Below, one piece after another: positions 63,907 through 64,000 of a stretch of 64,000 nt of DNA. Source of the DNA: Lachancea thermotolerans CBS 6340 (Eukaryota; Ascomycota; Saccharomycetes; Saccharomycetales; Saccharomycetaceae); NCBI RefSeq assembly GCF_000142805.1, contig NC_013077.1:620001-684000 (forward strand), given 5' to 3'. The notes under the pieces are model-generated. The model made no database searches. It had not been told where the DNA came from and saw only the letters and a program-made list of their open reading frames with translations. Each line of letters begins with the position of its first letter. Within the stretch, counting starts at the first letter, position 1. A program made the translations under genes and the position numbers.

Positions 63907-64000
63907 TGTCATATTGTGATCGGTTCGTTGGTGTGTGATAGTGCCAAGTTGCATAATGACACATTGGTATAAAATGATATGACACATGGACATATCATAA
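63907..64000 (+). mobile_element. start of another family-1 LTR (copy F), cut by the window end
   Basis: Begins TGTCATATTGTGATCGG and matches the first ~95 bp of copy B closely. It continues beyond the window, so whether it is a solo LTR or part of a longer element cannot be told. Confidence 0.85.

Overview
The window is nuclear DNA of a budding yeast (Saccharomycetaceae). Its left half (1-29 kb) holds FPK1/KIN82, MSH3, CDC39, a CDC50-family gene, UBC1, MSO1, LYS9, OCA4, BRE5, POP2, NOG2 and ESF2. In S. cerevisiae these genes are split between two post-duplication blocks, YCR091-095 (KIN82, MSH3, CDC39, CDC50, OCA4) and YNR047-054 (FPK1, YNR048W, MSO1, LYS9, BRE5, POP2, NOG2, ESF2). Finding both sets interleaved in one place points to a lineage that did not pass through the whole-genome duplication. 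Lachancea is my best guess, but Torulaspora, Zygosaccharomyces or Kluyveromyces cannot be excluded by eye.

Left half (1-29 kb): dense housekeeping genes. FPK1 and MSH3 converge, and MSH3 and CDC39 diverge. CDC50 and UBC1 run rightwards, and everything from MSO1 to ESF2 runs leftwards. Two genes are spliced. NOG2 has a 421-nt intron carrying an H/ACA snoRNA (snR191 position). OCA4 has a 63-nt intron after a 46-nt first coding exon that a plain ORF scan misses. Recognisable control sites are a Lys14 palindrome before LYS9 and PAC/RRPE ribosome-biogenesis elements before NOG2, with a PAC before ESF2.

Middle (30-47 kb): accessory genes for metals and metabolites. They are a ZIP zinc transporter with a Zap1-like palindrome, AIM2, a Zn2Cys6 regulator, a prolidase/imidazolonepropionase-type amidohydrolase and a Dal5-type permease. 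The last two form a tandem pair whose upstream regions both carry CGGAA repeats. The pair lies between two inverted solo LTRs, each about 58 bp upstream of a tRNA gene: an intron-containing tRNA-Leu(CAG) with C33, and a tRNA-Gly(UCC). A second LTR family clusters around the tRNA-Gly.

Right part (47-64 kb): sparse, accessory, subtelomere-like. It holds a Zn2Cys6 regulator split by one reading-frame change, an ARN/SIT siderophore transporter with an Aft1-type site, nearly 6 kb without a recognisable gene, D-serine dehydratase (DSD1), a 2.2-kb gene-free interval, a short-chain dehydrogenase, and a run of degenerate solo LTRs that continues past the window end.

Several long reading frames begin at TTG or GTG when maximally extended. 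I chose the first sensible ATG and say so in each entry.
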